Assembly: GCA_964517435.1 (NCBI GenBank)
Contig: CAZFEC010000001.1
Span: 62,001-126,000, forward strand
Length of the DNA stretch: 64,000 nucleotides
DNA from: BS150m-G50 sp964517435
GTDB lineage: Bacteria; CAIWAD01; BS150m-G50
Direction: 5' to 3'
Position numbers and translations under genes: made by a program. This document shows positions 17,962 through 27,959 of this stretch, one piece after another; position 1 is the first letter of the stretch; every line of letters begins with the position of its first letter. The notes under the pieces were generated by a model. It did no database searches, was not told where the DNA came from, and worked only from the letters and a program-made list of their open reading frames with translations.

Positions 17962-18114
17962 CCACTAATTCGAATCGACGATTTCTAAACAAACCTATCG
18001 GTCGAATCGCCTTGCGCACACAGTGCGCAAGCATGAACACTAGTCGAACTAAAAACTTCTGGATACACCCGCAAGTATTTTCGCCTTGCGCCCATCGGGT
18101 GCAAGAATGAACAC
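17962..18114. repeat. Structured intergenic repeat block with two related hairpins
   Basis: Copy B of the 55-bp dispersed repeat is at 17962-18016 (see 979-1033). It runs into a hairpin CTTGCG..CGCAAG (18011-18031). A second, related hairpin lies 74 bp further on (18085-18105). The two share the frame TCGCCTTGCG-stem-GCAAG[C/A]ATGAACAC, but their stems differ in a compensatory way (GCA/TGC versus CCC/GGG). The remainder of 17932-18263 shows no gene. Confidence 0.6.
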
Positions 18115-18263
18115 GAATAATTGGAAAATCAAAGACGCCGGTATCATGCCCGATAGGGCGAGGCTGAAAACATATAGTAATGGGATGGCGAGACTGAAAT
18201 CGTTGCCACACTTAGTAAGGCGCTAAGCACGACATGCACGAGCGGCGATATCTGCAACTGCTC

Positions 18264-18731
18264 CTACTGACCCGCTACCGGTGTGAAATCGAACTCCGGC
18301 AGCGTGCGGTTGGAATCGGTCGGCAGGGCGGCGGTGCTGTCGGCAACCTGTACGGCATAATCCGTCGCGACAGGCCGGTCTGCTTCCGCCAGAGGGACCT
18401 GGGTGGTGCGCACTCCGACGGTCTGGTAGAGCACTCCGATGATAAAGGTCGCACAGGCGGCGGTGAGAACGACGCGCCAGGGGAAAGTAAAAGTCCGGAT
18501 CGGTTTCATGGTCAACTCCGCCCGGACGGCCCGTACACGCGTCAGCACCTCAGGGGGAGCCGTGACGCGGGGAAGCTCGCGCAGCAGGTCGCGCGCGAAA
18601 GCGGTCTGCCGCAGATTCGCCGCGAGTTCCGGATTCCGCGAGAGCTCCTCTTCAAAATCGGCCCGCTCACCGGCGGTCATTTCGCCGTCCAGCCAGGCCT
18701 GGATTCTGGGTTGATAAGCGTCCTGAGTCAT
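18264..18731 (-). CDS. Putative anti-sigma factor, single-pass membrane protein
   Basis: The 155-residue protein has an N-terminal helical domain with the anti-sigma-like opening AWLDGEMTAGERADFEEEL, one membrane helix at about residues 84-102, and a short acidic periplasmic tail. It lacks the His/Cys zinc ligands of ZAS-type anti-sigma factors. It overlaps the ECF sigma gene by 4 bp, the standard sigma/anti-sigma arrangement, so it most likely holds that sigma factor at the membrane. The call relies on context as much as sequence. Confidence 0.8.
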   Translation of the reverse strand: MTQDAYQPRIQAWLDGEMTAGERADFEEELSRNPELAANLRQTAFARDLLRELPRVTAPPEVLTRVRAVRAELTMKPIRTFTFPWRVVLTAACATFIIGVLYQTVGVRTTQVPLAEADRPVATDYAVQVADSTAALPTDSNRTLPEFDFTPVAGQ

Positions 18732-19321
18732 CCCCTATTCTCCATCTTCTTGGCCAGGAAACCGCGGGCGCGATTGATACGGCTCTTGACCGTGCCGATC
18801 GGCACACCGAGTAGCTGTGATATCTCCTGGTACTCCAGTTCCTGAATGTCTCGCAGCACCAGCGCTTCGCGCAACGCGGGGTGCATTCGCTCCAGCAGTT
18901 TCTCCACCCGCTCCAGTTGCAGGCGGCGATGGACAACCTCCTCCGGACCCGGTCCCGGATCGGGCGGCTCCAGTTCCGGACCATCCTCGGCGTCGCCCGG
19001 CCCGGATCCGGTCAGGAACGGTAACAACCGCCGGCGTTTGCGACTGCGCTGCCAGGAGCGCCATTCGTTCAGCGCGATGGAATAGAGCCAGGTGCTGAAG
19101 GCCGACTTGAGGTTGAATCTCTGCAAGGAGCGATAAGCCTTGATGAAGATGTCCTGCAGCATGTCTTCCGCGTCCTGCTGCCTGACACCCAGCCGCCGCA
19201 GGAGATTGAAGATCAAATCCTGATGGCGTCTGACCAGCTCGTCGAAAGCCAGACCGTCTCCGGCCTGCGCGCGAAGCACCAGCTTCCGATCTTCAGCTTT
19301 TGTTGAGTTAGACGCCGTCAT
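18728..19321 (-). CDS. ECF-type RNA polymerase sigma factor
   Basis: Region 2 (ELVRRHQDLIFNLLRRLG, DAEDMLQDIFIKAYRSL, STWLYSIALNEWR) and region 4 (EYQEISQLLGVPIGTVKSRI) of a group 4 sigma-70 are both complete. The linker is unusually acidic/proline-rich (PGDAEDGPELEPPDPGPGPE). I prefer the ATG at 19319-19321 (197 residues, usual ECF length); a GTG at 19373-19375 would add 18 residues. The downstream 4-bp overlap with a membrane anti-sigma factor implies control by release from the membrane. The signal is unknown. Confidence 0.92.
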   Translation of the reverse strand: MTASNSTKAEDRKLVLRAQAGDGLAFDELVRRHQDLIFNLLRRLGVRQQDAEDMLQDIFIKAYRSLQRFNLKSAFSTWLYSIALNEWRSWQRSRKRRRLLPFLTGSGPGDAEDGPELEPPDPGPGPEEVVHRRLQLERVEKLLERMHPALREALVLRDIQELEYQEISQLLGVPIGTVKSRINRARGFLAKKMENRG

Positions 19322-19378
19322 ATCGGTTTTGTTCCCGTTTTCAGGTAGGCGAAGAAGCGTTATGCGCCGCGACACGAT

Positions 19379-20431
19379 TCATGAACGTTGGCCGGCAATC
19401 CTGGTCAGGAAACGGATGAACACGTTGCGGGGATCGGTGGCCGTGGTTTTCAGCTGTTCATCCGCCTCGGTCAGCCAGCTGACCGCCTCTTCGATCTCGG
19501 CTTGCGTGAAATGCGCCAACCGTTCCAGGTCGTACTTAACCGCCCAGGGATTGAGACCCAGCGCGGCCGCGATATCGCGGTGATTGCGTCCGTTGCCCCG
19601 CAGTCGCGCTACCGACCAAAGGCGGGTCAGGCTGTTGGAGAGGGCGGCCAGCAGCTGCTGCGGCGCGATGGTCCGGGCGGTGTGGTTGTAAATGGTGACC
19701 GTCCGTTCCAGGTCGCGCCGGAAGAAGGCATTGGTGAGCTCGAACACCGAAAACTCGCGGGAGACACCGATACACTGCTCGATGTGAGCATCGCTGATTT
19801 CCGCCGCGTCGAGACTGATGGTCAGGAGTTTCTCGATTTCCCGCACGACCAGGTTGAGGCGCGGCTCGATCTGATCCGCCAGGGTCTGGGCCTGTTCCCA
19901 GCTGATCTTGCGGCCGTGCTGTTCCAGCCAGGTCTGGATCCAGCCCGGCATCTGTTCCGGCGCCGGGGGTTTGAATTCGATCACCTCGCCCGCCGCCTTG
20001 ATCCGCTTGTAGAAGACACGCCGTTTATCCAGTTTGGCGGCGGAAAAGATCAGGACGGTGGTTTCACTGGGAGTCGCGAAGTAGTTCTCCAGTTCCTCCC
20101 AGGCGGTGGCGCTCAGCCTCTCGGCGTCGCGTACGAGGATAACGCGATGGTCATGCATGAGGGGATACTCGCGGCAGAGTACCGCCAGGTGATGTCCTTC
20201 CAGGCGGGCGCCGTCGAGCAGGTCGAGGTTGAAGTCGCGCGCCGACGAGGGCAGCAGCATTTCCAGGAGGGTATCGATCGCCTGGCGACGGGTATACTCC
20301 TCGCCGGTCAGCAGGTAGAGCGGCGCCGGCCTGCCGGACTGAATGGCGGCGACGAGTCGCGCCCAGTCTTCGCCGTTACCGGTGGCGCCGTTGCCGTCAG
20401 CGGCGGTTGCGCCGGTATTCCGCGCACACAT
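19379..20431 (-). CDS. holA: DNA polymerase III delta subunit
   Basis: HolA is the clamp-loader subunit that opens the beta ring. The 350-residue protein shows the family segments PLYLLTGEEYTRRQAIDTLL, the long low-similarity AAA+-like region and the C-terminal domain around LTRLWSVARLRGNGRNHRDI and LGLNPWAVKYDLERL. I start it at the ATG 20429-20431 (MCARNTGATAADG); the frame is open further upstream, but that part is the antisense of the amidotransferase gene. It overlaps that gene's end by 35 bp. The delta-prime partner holB is at 47753. Confidence 0.92.
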   Translation of the reverse strand: MCARNTGATAADGNGATGNGEDWARLVAAIQSGRPAPLYLLTGEEYTRRQAIDTLLEMLLPSSARDFNLDLLDGARLEGHHLAVLCREYPLMHDHRVILVRDAERLSATAWEELENYFATPSETTVLIFSAAKLDKRRVFYKRIKAAGEVIEFKPPAPEQMPGWIQTWLEQHGRKISWEQAQTLADQIEPRLNLVVREIEKLLTISLDAAEISDAHIEQCIGVSREFSVFELTNAFFRRDLERTVTIYNHTARTIAPQQLLAALSNSLTRLWSVARLRGNGRNHRDIAAALGLNPWAVKYDLERLAHFTQAEIEEAVSWLTEADEQLKTTATDPRNVFIRFLTRIAGQRS

Positions 20432-21146
20432 CGTGAAACCCCCTGATGATGGATTGAACCGCCGGTGCCAGCGGCATGCGTTCCGGGTGGAACTGCACCG
20501 CGACCATGAAGCCCTCTCCCTTGTATTCCACCGCTTCGATGATGCCGTCCGGCGCCCGGCCGCAAACTTCGAGATCCGCCGCCGGTTGCGCAATCGCCTG
20601 GTGATGGAAGCTATTGACCGGGGAGGCGGCGGCGCCGACCGTACGTCCCAGCCAGCTGTCCGGCCGCCATTCCAGGTTGTGGACAGGGATATCGCCGGGT
20701 AGACTCTGCTTGTGAGGCAACGCGTCGGGACAATCGGTCGGGATATCCTCGATCAGCGTACCGCCCAGGCAGCAGTTGATCTGTTGAAATCCACGGCAGA
20801 TGCCGAACACCGGCAGCCCCAATTCGAGCGCCCGCGACAGCTGCCGGTCCTCGGCGCGGGTGCGCCGTCCGGCCTCCTCGAAGTCGGGCGTTACGGCGTC
20901 GCGCCAGACGGAGGGGTCGAGATCGCCGCCTCCACTGAGCAGCAGGCCGTCCAGCTGCAGCATCAGGTCGTCGAGCGGTTCCGGATCTTCGCTGTAGGGC
21001 AGCAGCACCGGCGTGAAACCATTATGAATGACAAATTTCAGGTACTCATCGTTGATGAGGAGACGGTGTTGACTGCCTCGCAGCCGGTTGATCTTATACA
21101 GCTCGTTCGAGAGCGTCAAGCCGAGCAGCGGTCTCTCTACAGCCAT
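20397..21146 (-). CDS. Class I glutamine amidotransferase, PuuD-like gamma-glutamyl hydrolase
   Basis: The 249-residue protein starts at ATG 21144-21146. The catalytic triad of peptidase C26 is visible: the nucleophile Cys117 in FGICRGFQQINC, and His and Glu in AVQFHPE near the C-terminus; HHQAI and SGGGDLDPS are further family motifs. Such enzymes hydrolyse gamma-glutamyl-GABA or related amides; the real substrate here is unknown, since no putrescine pathway genes are nearby. It overlaps uppP upstream by 10 bp and holA downstream by 35 bp. Confidence 0.9.
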   Translation of the reverse strand: MAVERPLLGLTLSNELYKINRLRGSQHRLLINDEYLKFVIHNGFTPVLLPYSEDPEPLDDLMLQLDGLLLSGGGDLDPSVWRDAVTPDFEEAGRRTRAEDRQLSRALELGLPVFGICRGFQQINCCLGGTLIEDIPTDCPDALPHKQSLPGDIPVHNLEWRPDSWLGRTVGAAASPVNSFHHQAIAQPAADLEVCGRAPDGIIEAVEYKGEGFMVAVQFHPERMPLAPAVQSIIRGFHDVCAEYRRNRR

Positions 21147-21922
21147 ATCAGAACTCCGCTGCCGACCAGGACACAATACAGGGCGAAGTAGGTCAATCGT
21201 CCCCGCCTGACGATATACATCAACCAGCCAAGCGCCGCGTAACCGGTCACCAGAGCCGTGAGAAAGCCGATCACCAGCGGCCAGGCGGCCAGCGTTGAAA
21301 GCGTTTTGATAGCCTCCAGATCCAACAGCGTGGCGCCGATGATCGCCGGGATCGAGATAATGAAGGAGAAGCGTGCCGCCTCTTCCCGTTGCAGGCCGAC
21401 GAACATGCCGGTCGCGATCGTGGCACCGGAACGGCTGATACCGGGCAGTATCGCCAGACCCTGGGCGACACCGACACTGAGCGCGCGCCACCAGCCGCAA
21501 TCGCGCTGGCTGCGCTGGCCCGCCCGGATGCGCTCCGCCGTCCAGAGCAGCAGCGCCGTGACCAGCAGCATCAGGCCCGCCACGCGTGGCTGGCTGAACA
21601 GCGTGCGAAATGCATCCCGGCCCAGGTAGCCGATCAGACCGGTCGGCACCGATGCCAGCATGATCCACAACAGCAGCCGGCGTTCGCCACGCCCCTTCGC
21701 ACCGCGCCTGCGAGCGGCGGTCAGGGCTGCCAGATCGCGGCGAAAGAAGAGGATCACCGCCAGTAGCGTACCCAGGTGCAGCACCAGATCGAAAGCCAGT
21801 TCGTTGCCGTGGAAACCGGGAAAGAAGGATTGTATGATGACCAGATGACCGGAAGACGAGATCGGCAGGAATTCCGTCATACCCTGAATCAGTCCGAGTA
21901 GAAAGGCGCTGAGACCGGTCAT
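21137..21922 (-). CDS. uppP: Undecaprenyl-diphosphatase
   Basis: This BacA-type membrane phosphatase recycles undecaprenyl pyrophosphate for peptidoglycan and LPS synthesis. The 261-residue protein has about eight helices. The catalytic motifs GMTEFLPISSSGHL (residues 14-27, with the conserved Glu) and PGISRSGATIATG (Arg/Ser) are intact. It overlaps neighbours on both sides by 4 and 10 bp. Several envelope genes (glmS, dxr, the heptosyltransferase) elsewhere in the window feed the same lipid-carrier economy. Confidence 0.96.
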   Translation of the reverse strand: MTGLSAFLLGLIQGMTEFLPISSSGHLVIIQSFFPGFHGNELAFDLVLHLGTLLAVILFFRRDLAALTAARRRGAKGRGERRLLLWIMLASVPTGLIGYLGRDAFRTLFSQPRVAGLMLLVTALLLWTAERIRAGQRSQRDCGWWRALSVGVAQGLAILPGISRSGATIATGMFVGLQREEAARFSFIISIPAIIGATLLDLEAIKTLSTLAAWPLVIGFLTALVTGYAALGWLMYIVRRGRLTYFALYCVLVGSGVLIWL

Positions 21923-23760
21923 GGCGCCGCCTTCCCCGGCGCCGGCCGCAGCGGCAGCCAGCGGTCGCCGTCAAAGTACCCCAGCTGCGGGCTGTGGTTG
22001 AAACCGTTGACCAGGCGCAGACCCGGCTGCCAGACGAAAGTGGAGTCCAGCCTGAATCCGGTCGAATCGCAGGCGGCGCGCAGGGCGGCGCGATCCGGCA
22101 GCGACTCCATCAGAGCAGGGGTGGCCGCCGTCAACAGCTGTTCCAGATCGGGATAGCGATAGGTAACATTGTAGAACTCGCTGATGAAGCGCTCCACCGC
22201 CGGTGAGGGTGCGAACGGCAGCGGTGCGATCATACCGCGCAGCAGGGTTCCGGCTTCGCCGCGCACCGCCCAGTCGATCCAGAATTCACTGCCCAGCAGC
22301 TGCGCTTCGAAATGATAGAACGCCAGCTGCGTGGCCATATGGTTGACATCCTCGCTGTACAGCGGGAAGAAAATCGCTTCGATACTCCGCACCGGACAGC
22401 TCTTGCTGGGATGATCCCGCTGATAGATCTCGAACAGGTCCGGCAGGATCTCCGGCGGCAACGGCAGGCTGTCGGGCGGCACGACCTGAAAAAGGGAGTC
22501 ATGGCGGCAGAAGAGGCGGCGGGAGGCCTGGAAGCCGCTGGTGTCGGGCGGTGCCAGCACTTCGCCGCTGTGATACCAGCCTGCGGAAGGCTCCGGTTCG
22601 ATAGCCGGCAGCCAGATCGTATCCGCCCGGCTCCAATCGTAGGTTAACGCCTGTTCCGCGGTTAGCGGCAGCGTGTCCGCCAGGCTCCAGCGCAGCGAGT
22701 CGCGGAAATCCAGTTCCAGTCCGAACTCGCGCAATTCACCCAGCTGCTTACCGATATCGTCGCTGCCGGGGAAGAAGTAGCTGGTGAACAGCACGCTGTC
22801 ACAGCGCTGTTCCACCGCCAGACTGAATTCGCGCGCCATCTGGCGGCCGATGGTATCGGCGGGGGCCAGCACGGCGAAACGGCGCAGCCCCAGCGTATCC
22901 AGAGCCCAGTCAGCGAGCAGACGGGCCTGCAGCAGCGGATCCAGGTGCAGGCTCAGCGTTGGCAGGGCTTCGGTAGCCGGGAAGGTGCGATCCGGACAGA
23001 CGACATGCAGGCGCGGCAACAGCTGCACAGGTGCCAGGAATTCGGCGCGGGCACTCTGCAGCAGCAGCCAGTCGCGATCGTCAGTCAGCGCGGCCAGCAG
23101 CTGGGCGTGATACAGAGGATCGGAGCGGTCGTCCAGCAGCGGCAGTTCCGGTCCGGAGGGGGCAAACAGTTCGCGACCGATGCGCAGCGAACGGGCCAGG
23201 TCCCTGCCCCACTCGCTGTCGGACCCGCTGAGAGGCAGCACCGCCAGCTTCCCCCGCGCCGCGGCGACTGCCGCCAGACAACGGCGCGCCAGTGGTCGAT
23301 TCAGGCGAGCAAGCATTTCCTCACCGTCCGCGGGATTGAGTTGCTGGTAGAGGTCCACCAGGGTAGTCGCAATCCGGTGCTCGAGTTCTCCGGTGTGCGA
23401 CTCAGCGCGGTGCAGCGGCAGCAGGTGGTCGAGTGCCGCCCGCCAGCTATCCTCGCCGGCGTAGGAACGGCCGAGGCGATAGTGAATGTAATCGGTGTAG
23501 GGATGAAACGGATAGCGGTCCAGAAAGTTCAACCAGTCGGTCCTTGCCGTCTGTCCCTGACCGGCCTGCTCCGAGCGGTGCCCCCGCAACAGCAGGTATT
23601 CCGGCCGGTCCTGCCCGGCCCAGACCCGCATCAGTGAATCGGGATCGCTGTCCGCCAGTTGCACCGGCAGCGGCTCCGCCCGCAGTGGGAAGGGTTGGAA
23701 TCCGGTACAGACCGCGGTCAGCAGTAACAGCGGGAGCGCTGATCTCAGGCGTGGTTTCAA
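21919..23760 (-). CDS. Periplasmic binding-protein-like / TPR protein, possibly a cell-wall synthase activator
   Basis: The 613-residue protein has a signal peptide (cleaved after about residue 28). The N-terminal helical repeat region (about 50-165) resembles outer-membrane lipoprotein TPR units, for example LNFLDRYPFHPYTDYIHYRLG. A type I periplasmic-binding fold (about 170-430) follows, with LAVLPLSGSDSEWGRDLARS and DTLGLRRFAVLAPADTIGRQM. This architecture recalls LpoA-type penicillin-binding-protein activators, but there is no lipobox, so that function is inference. It is coupled to uppP by a 4-bp overlap, consistent with a cell-wall role. Confidence 0.7.
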   Translation of the reverse strand: MKPRLRSALPLLLLTAVCTGFQPFPLRAEPLPVQLADSDPDSLMRVWAGQDRPEYLLLRGHRSEQAGQGQTARTDWLNFLDRYPFHPYTDYIHYRLGRSYAGEDSWRAALDHLLPLHRAESHTGELEHRIATTLVDLYQQLNPADGEEMLARLNRPLARRCLAAVAAARGKLAVLPLSGSDSEWGRDLARSLRIGRELFAPSGPELPLLDDRSDPLYHAQLLAALTDDRDWLLLQSARAEFLAPVQLLPRLHVVCPDRTFPATEALPTLSLHLDPLLQARLLADWALDTLGLRRFAVLAPADTIGRQMAREFSLAVEQRCDSVLFTSYFFPGSDDIGKQLGELREFGLELDFRDSLRWSLADTLPLTAEQALTYDWSRADTIWLPAIEPEPSAGWYHSGEVLAPPDTSGFQASRRLFCRHDSLFQVVPPDSLPLPPEILPDLFEIYQRDHPSKSCPVRSIEAIFFPLYSEDVNHMATQLAFYHFEAQLLGSEFWIDWAVRGEAGTLLRGMIAPLPFAPSPAVERFISEFYNVTYRYPDLEQLLTAATPALMESLPDRAALRAACDSTGFRLDSTFVWQPGLRLVNGFNHSPQLGYFDGDRWLPLRPAPGKAAP

Positions 23761-23775
23761 AGGGGTTGCTCTCCT

Positions 23776-23792
23776 AGGAGTCTGTCGGTCTT
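23776..23792. mobile_element. Decayed end of the MITE-like element
   Basis: AGGAGTCTGTCGGTCTT matches 15 of 17 positions of the terminal repeat at 13917-13933 and is preceded by CTCCT, forming the palindrome CTCCTAGGAG. No matching second end is visible. It lies in the 53-bp gap between glmS and the binding-protein gene. Confidence 0.5.
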
Positions 23793-23813
23793 GCCTGTCT
23801 TGCCGTTATCGGA

Positions 23814-25637
<1,824 letters not shown>

Positions 25638-25650
25638 GATCAGACTCCCG

Positions 25651-27192
25651 TTATTCCCATTCTATCGTCGCCGGCGGTTTGGATGAAACATCGTAGAGCA
25701 CGCGATTCACCCCGGGTACCTCATTTATGATGCGGCTGGAAACCCGTTCCAGCAACTCCCATGGCAGGTGGGTGATGTTCGCCGTCATGGCGTCTTCGCT
25801 GTGGACGGCCCGCAGCGAGACGGTCTCCTCGTAAGTGCGACGGTCACCCATGACGCCGACCGAGCGCACCGGAAGCAGCACGGTGACCGCCTGCCAGATC
25901 CGGTCGTACCAGTCCTGCTCCTTCAATTCACTTATATAGATGTCGTCGGCCAGTTGCAGCGTCTTGACTCTTTCCGCCGTGATCGGTCCCGGAATCCGCA
26001 CGCCCAACCCCGGTCCGGGGAAAGGATGGCGGTTGAGAATTCCCGCGGGCAGCCCCAGTTCCCTGCCGACGGCGCGCACCTCATCCTTGAACAGATCGCG
26101 CAGCGGTTCCAGCAGCTGCAGTCCCAGTTCCTCCGGCAAACCGCCGACATTGTGATGCGACTTGATCGTATGCGCCGGTCCCTTCTGCGCGACCGACTCG
26201 ATCACGTCGGGATAGAGGGTCCCCTGCGCCAGCCAGCGGATGTCGGGGATGTGGTGGGCTTCCTCCTCGAAGACCTCGATGAAGACACGTCCGATGATCT
26301 TGCGCTTCTGCTCCGGATCGCCGATCCCCGCCAGCTCCGCCAGGAAGCGGTCGGCGGCGTGTGCCACATGCAGCGGCAGCCGGATATTTTCGGTGAAGAC
26401 CCGTTCCACCTCGGCGGCTTCGTTCAACCGCAGCAGCCCGTTATCGACGAAAATGCAGTGGAGACGCTCCCCCAGTGCGCGGTGCAGCAACACCGCCGCC
26501 ACGCTGCTGTCGACACCGCCGGATAAACCGAGGATCACGTTGCCTTCGCTGCACTGCTCGCGGATTGCCCGGACCTGGCTTTCCACGAAAGCTTCCGGAG
26601 TCCAGTCGGAAACGGCACCGCATATGTCCAGGACAAAGTTTCGCAGCAGCCGGTTGCCGTGCGGCGTGTGAATCACCTCCGGGTGAAACTGGACGCCGTA
26701 GCGTCGCCGCTGTTCATCGGCGACGACGGCGATCGGCGAGTTGGCGCTGGCTGCGATCGGGTGGAAGCCGGTGGGCTCCTGCGTGAGATGATCGCCGTGC
26801 GACATCCAGACCGGCGCGGCATCGGGCCACCCCTCCAGCAGCGGCGACGGCTCCAGGCGCACCAGCTGGGCCGGGCCGTATTCGTGGCGGGCGGCGGTAT
26901 CGACACTACCTCCGCCCAGGTGCGCCAGCAGCTGCAGACCGTAACAGATGCCCAGCAGCGGCAGCTCCAGCTGCAGCAGCTCGCGGTCCGGCAGCGGCGC
27001 GCCGTCGTCGTGGACGGAGTGCGGCCCACCGGAGAAGATCACGCCCCAGGGCCGGCGCCGTTCCAGTTCACGCGCGGGAGTATCGTAGGGCAGAATCTCC
27101 GCGAACACGTTGAACTCGCGGATGCGGCGGGCAATGAGATGTGAATATTGCGAACCGAAATCGAGAATGATGATACTGCGGGGGTGTTCCAT
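25651..27192 (-). CDS. guaA: GMP synthase (glutamine-hydrolysing)
   Basis: GuaA aminates XMP to GMP. The 513-residue protein has a class I amidotransferase domain with Cys in LLGICYGLQLL and FHPEV, an ATP pyrophosphatase domain with the PP-loop LGLSGGVDSSVAAVLL, and the C-terminal dimerisation domain ending KPPATIEWE. All catalytic motifs are intact. It lies between glmS (13-bp gap) and surE (2-bp gap). Confidence 0.98.
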   Translation of the reverse strand: MEHPRSIIILDFGSQYSHLIARRIREFNVFAEILPYDTPARELERRRPWGVIFSGGPHSVHDDGAPLPDRELLQLELPLLGICYGLQLLAHLGGGSVDTAARHEYGPAQLVRLEPSPLLEGWPDAAPVWMSHGDHLTQEPTGFHPIAASANSPIAVVADEQRRRYGVQFHPEVIHTPHGNRLLRNFVLDICGAVSDWTPEAFVESQVRAIREQCSEGNVILGLSGGVDSSVAAVLLHRALGERLHCIFVDNGLLRLNEAAEVERVFTENIRLPLHVAHAADRFLAELAGIGDPEQKRKIIGRVFIEVFEEEAHHIPDIRWLAQGTLYPDVIESVAQKGPAHTIKSHHNVGGLPEELGLQLLEPLRDLFKDEVRAVGRELGLPAGILNRHPFPGPGLGVRIPGPITAERVKTLQLADDIYISELKEQDWYDRIWQAVTVLLPVRSVGVMGDRRTYEETVSLRAVHSEDAMTANITHLPWELLERVSSRIINEVPGVNRVLYDVSSKPPATIEWE

Positions 27193-27194
27193 CT

Positions 27195-27959
27195 TCAGCT
27201 ATCTGCTCCATCCAGCTGCCAGCTCTCCAGTTCCGCCAGGAAACGCTGGTCGGTGAAATCGAATTTAAGCGGCGTTATCGAGATCCAGCCGGCCTTGACG
27301 GCGGCGTCATCCAGTTCAATCCCCTCGGCCAGCTCCAGTTCCTCGCCGTCCATCCAGAAGTAATCGCGCTGACGCGTATCCTGCCGCCGGATGAAATATT
27401 CCTCGAAGCGGGCCTCTCCCATGGCGGTCAACTTGATGCCGCGAATCTGTTCAGCCGGCAGAGCGGGAATGTTGACGTTGAGCATACTCCAGCGGGGAAA
27501 GGCCCGGTTGGCCAGCCGTTGCACCAGTTGAGCGGTGAAGGCGGCCGCGGGTTTGAAATCCAGCGCCGAAAAAGAACAGAGGGACACCGCCAGCGAGGGG
27601 ATGCCGGCGACCATACCCTCCACTGCTCCCGCCACCGTGCCGGAATAGATGACATTGATGCCGGTGTTGGATCCGCGGTTGATACCGGAGATCACCAGGT
27701 CCGGCTGCTGCGGCACCACCTCTTTCAGGGCGATTTTGACGCAGTCGGCCGGCAGGCCGGTGACGGCGAAGAAACTGGCGCCGTCCACCGGATGGTCAAA
27801 GATACGTAATGGTTCATCCAGGGTAATGCCGTGGCTGACCGCACTTCGCTCCCGGTCGGGCGCCACCACCGTCACATCATGTTCCCGACTCAGTTCCCGC
27901 CACAGCCCGTAGAGACCGGGGGCGTGAACGCCGTCATCGTTGGTCAGCAGGATTCTCAT
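27195..27959 (-). CDS. surE: 5'/3'-nucleotidase SurE
   Basis: This metal-dependent nucleoside monophosphatase is linked to stationary survival. The 254-residue protein carries the defining N-terminal metal site ILLTNDDGVHAPGL, VVAPDRERSAVSH, and SGINRGSNTGINVIYSGTVA. It overlaps the accD 3' end by 26 bp and precedes guaA by 2 bp, placing it in a nucleotide-related stretch with the deoxynucleoside kinase further upstream. Confidence 0.96.
   Translation of the reverse strand: MRILLTNDDGVHAPGLYGLWRELSREHDVTVVAPDRERSAVSHGITLDEPLRIFDHPVDGASFFAVTGLPADCVKIALKEVVPQQPDLVISGINRGSNTGINVIYSGTVAGAVEGMVAGIPSLAVSLCSFSALDFKPAAAFTAQLVQRLANRAFPRWSMLNVNIPALPAEQIRGIKLTAMGEARFEEYFIRRQDTRQRDYFWMDGEELELAEGIELDDAAVKAGWISITPLKFDFTDQRFLAELESWQLDGADS

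Noticed and set aside
18001..18120. The repeat hairpins as a CRISPR array or integron attC sites
   Set aside because: Only two units, no uniform spacers, no cas or integrase genes, and no attC core sites.
20397..21974. A single 525-residue minus-strand protein covering the amidotransferase and more
   Set aside because: The first half is the antisense-frame shadow of uppP (Arg/Gly-rich), and the true amidotransferase begins at 21146 with a good family match.
25768..26526. Long plus-strand frames opposite guaA and glmS
   Set aside because: Antisense shadows of strongly conserved genes.
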